The notes below the pieces were generated by a model that worked only from the letters and a program-made list of their open reading frames with translations, ran no database searches and was not told where the DNA came from. Positions 24,668 through 24,887 of a DNA stretch of 24,887 bases are shown here, piece by piece. A program made the position numbers and the translations under genes. Within the stretch, counting starts at the first letter, position 1. Every line of letters begins with the position of its first letter. Source of the DNA: Ruminococcaceae bacterium UBA3710 (GTDB lineage: Bacteria; Bacillota; Clostridia; Oscillospirales; Acutalibacteraceae); NCBI GenBank assembly GCA_002371985.1, contig DFHZ01000102.1, positions 1 to 24,887 on the forward strand, given 5' to 3'.

Positions 24668-24887
24668 ATGAAAATCTGTCCAAAATGTAATGCACAACTC
24701 GATGACAATGCGGTTTTCTGTGCTAACTGTGGAACTCAATTTGTCGCTCAACCACAGCAACCGCAATTTACGCAGGGAACTGTGCCACCTCAGCCGAACT
24801 ATGCACCAGCATACGATCCATTTGACCATACGGCGGAATTTGATCCTAAAGATATTTCTGATAATAAAGTATTTGCCATGCTTGGAT
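24668..24887 (+). CDS. Zinc-ribbon protein, N-terminal part (cut by window end)
   Basis: The first 73 residues are visible. CPKC at residues 4-7 and CANC near 18-21 form a four-cysteine zinc ribbon of the zinc_ribbon_2 type. A Pro/Gln-rich linker follows (about 25-48), then FDHTAEFDPKDISDNKVFAM, a stretch I associate with clostridial proteins that continue into several membrane helices. The membrane part would lie beyond the window. ATG 24668 follows AAAGGGGA at 24653-24660. It is separated from the giant gene by a hairpin and 100 bases, so it may be in a separate or attenuated transcription unit. Function not known. Confidence 0.75.
   Translation, partial: MKICPKCNAQLDDNAVFCANCGTQFVAQPQQPQFTQGTVPPQPNYAPAYDPFDHTAEFDPKDISDNKVFAMLG

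Overview
The window reads as one long block of about 20 genes, all on the + strand, from a low-GC Gram-positive bacterium. A clostridial gut- or rumen-type Firmicute is the best guess. Reasons: AT-rich codon use, strong AGGAGG/GAGGTG ribosome binding sites, a Tad pilus set without outer-membrane secretin or pilotin genes, a DUF6382-FHA protein, a zinc-ribbon membrane-type protein, and a giant Ig-repeat surface protein. I name no species. Gaps between genes are 0 to about 60 bases, except one of 100 bases before the last gene. No stretch above 300 bases lacks a gene. Bases 1-134 hold no gene I can support, only short inverted repeats.

Region 1 (135-5196) is the Tad/Flp pilus core: tadZ, the tadA motor ATPase, platform proteins tadB and tadC, a small Flp-like pilin, and a prepilin peptidase (tadV/cpaA). 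Region 2 (5215-7390) holds two genes not usual in a Tad core: a membrane-anchored TPR/WG-repeat protein and a BspA-type leucine-rich-repeat lipoprotein. Region 3 (7413-11107) encodes three envelope proteins: two TadE/TadF-like minor pilins with textbook class III cleavage motifs, around an 814-residue TadG-like (DUF5702-type) protein.

Region 4 (11129-17208) is a Ser/Thr phospho-signalling module: a DUF6382-FHA protein, a SIMPL (DUF541) protein without signal peptide, a tiny membrane protein, a PP2C phosphatase, a transmembrane Ser/Thr kinase, a single-pass membrane protein and a multi-pass membrane protein. The most interesting observation is a shared short motif, ETTVL (once ETTLL), occurring six times in three different proteins: two copies in the FHA protein, one in the SIMPL protein, three in the single-pass protein. 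Tandem copies are spaced exactly 11 residues apart. The motif has the threonine and +3 leucine of a plausible phospho-dependent FHA ligand, and recalls the ETTS phospho-switch of actinobacterial GarA/OdhI. Kinase, phosphatase, FHA reader and candidate substrates would then be co-encoded behind a pilus operon.

Region 5 (17209-24567) is a 2452-residue secreted, membrane-anchored Ig-like repeat protein whose first three modules carry near-identical blocks around a CYREFYGDFGP motif. A 21-bp hairpin follows, then the start of a zinc-ribbon protein that runs off the window. My working model is that the pilus and giant surface protein form the envelope output and the phospho-module tunes their assembly or display. 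The operon layout is seen; that functional link is inference.
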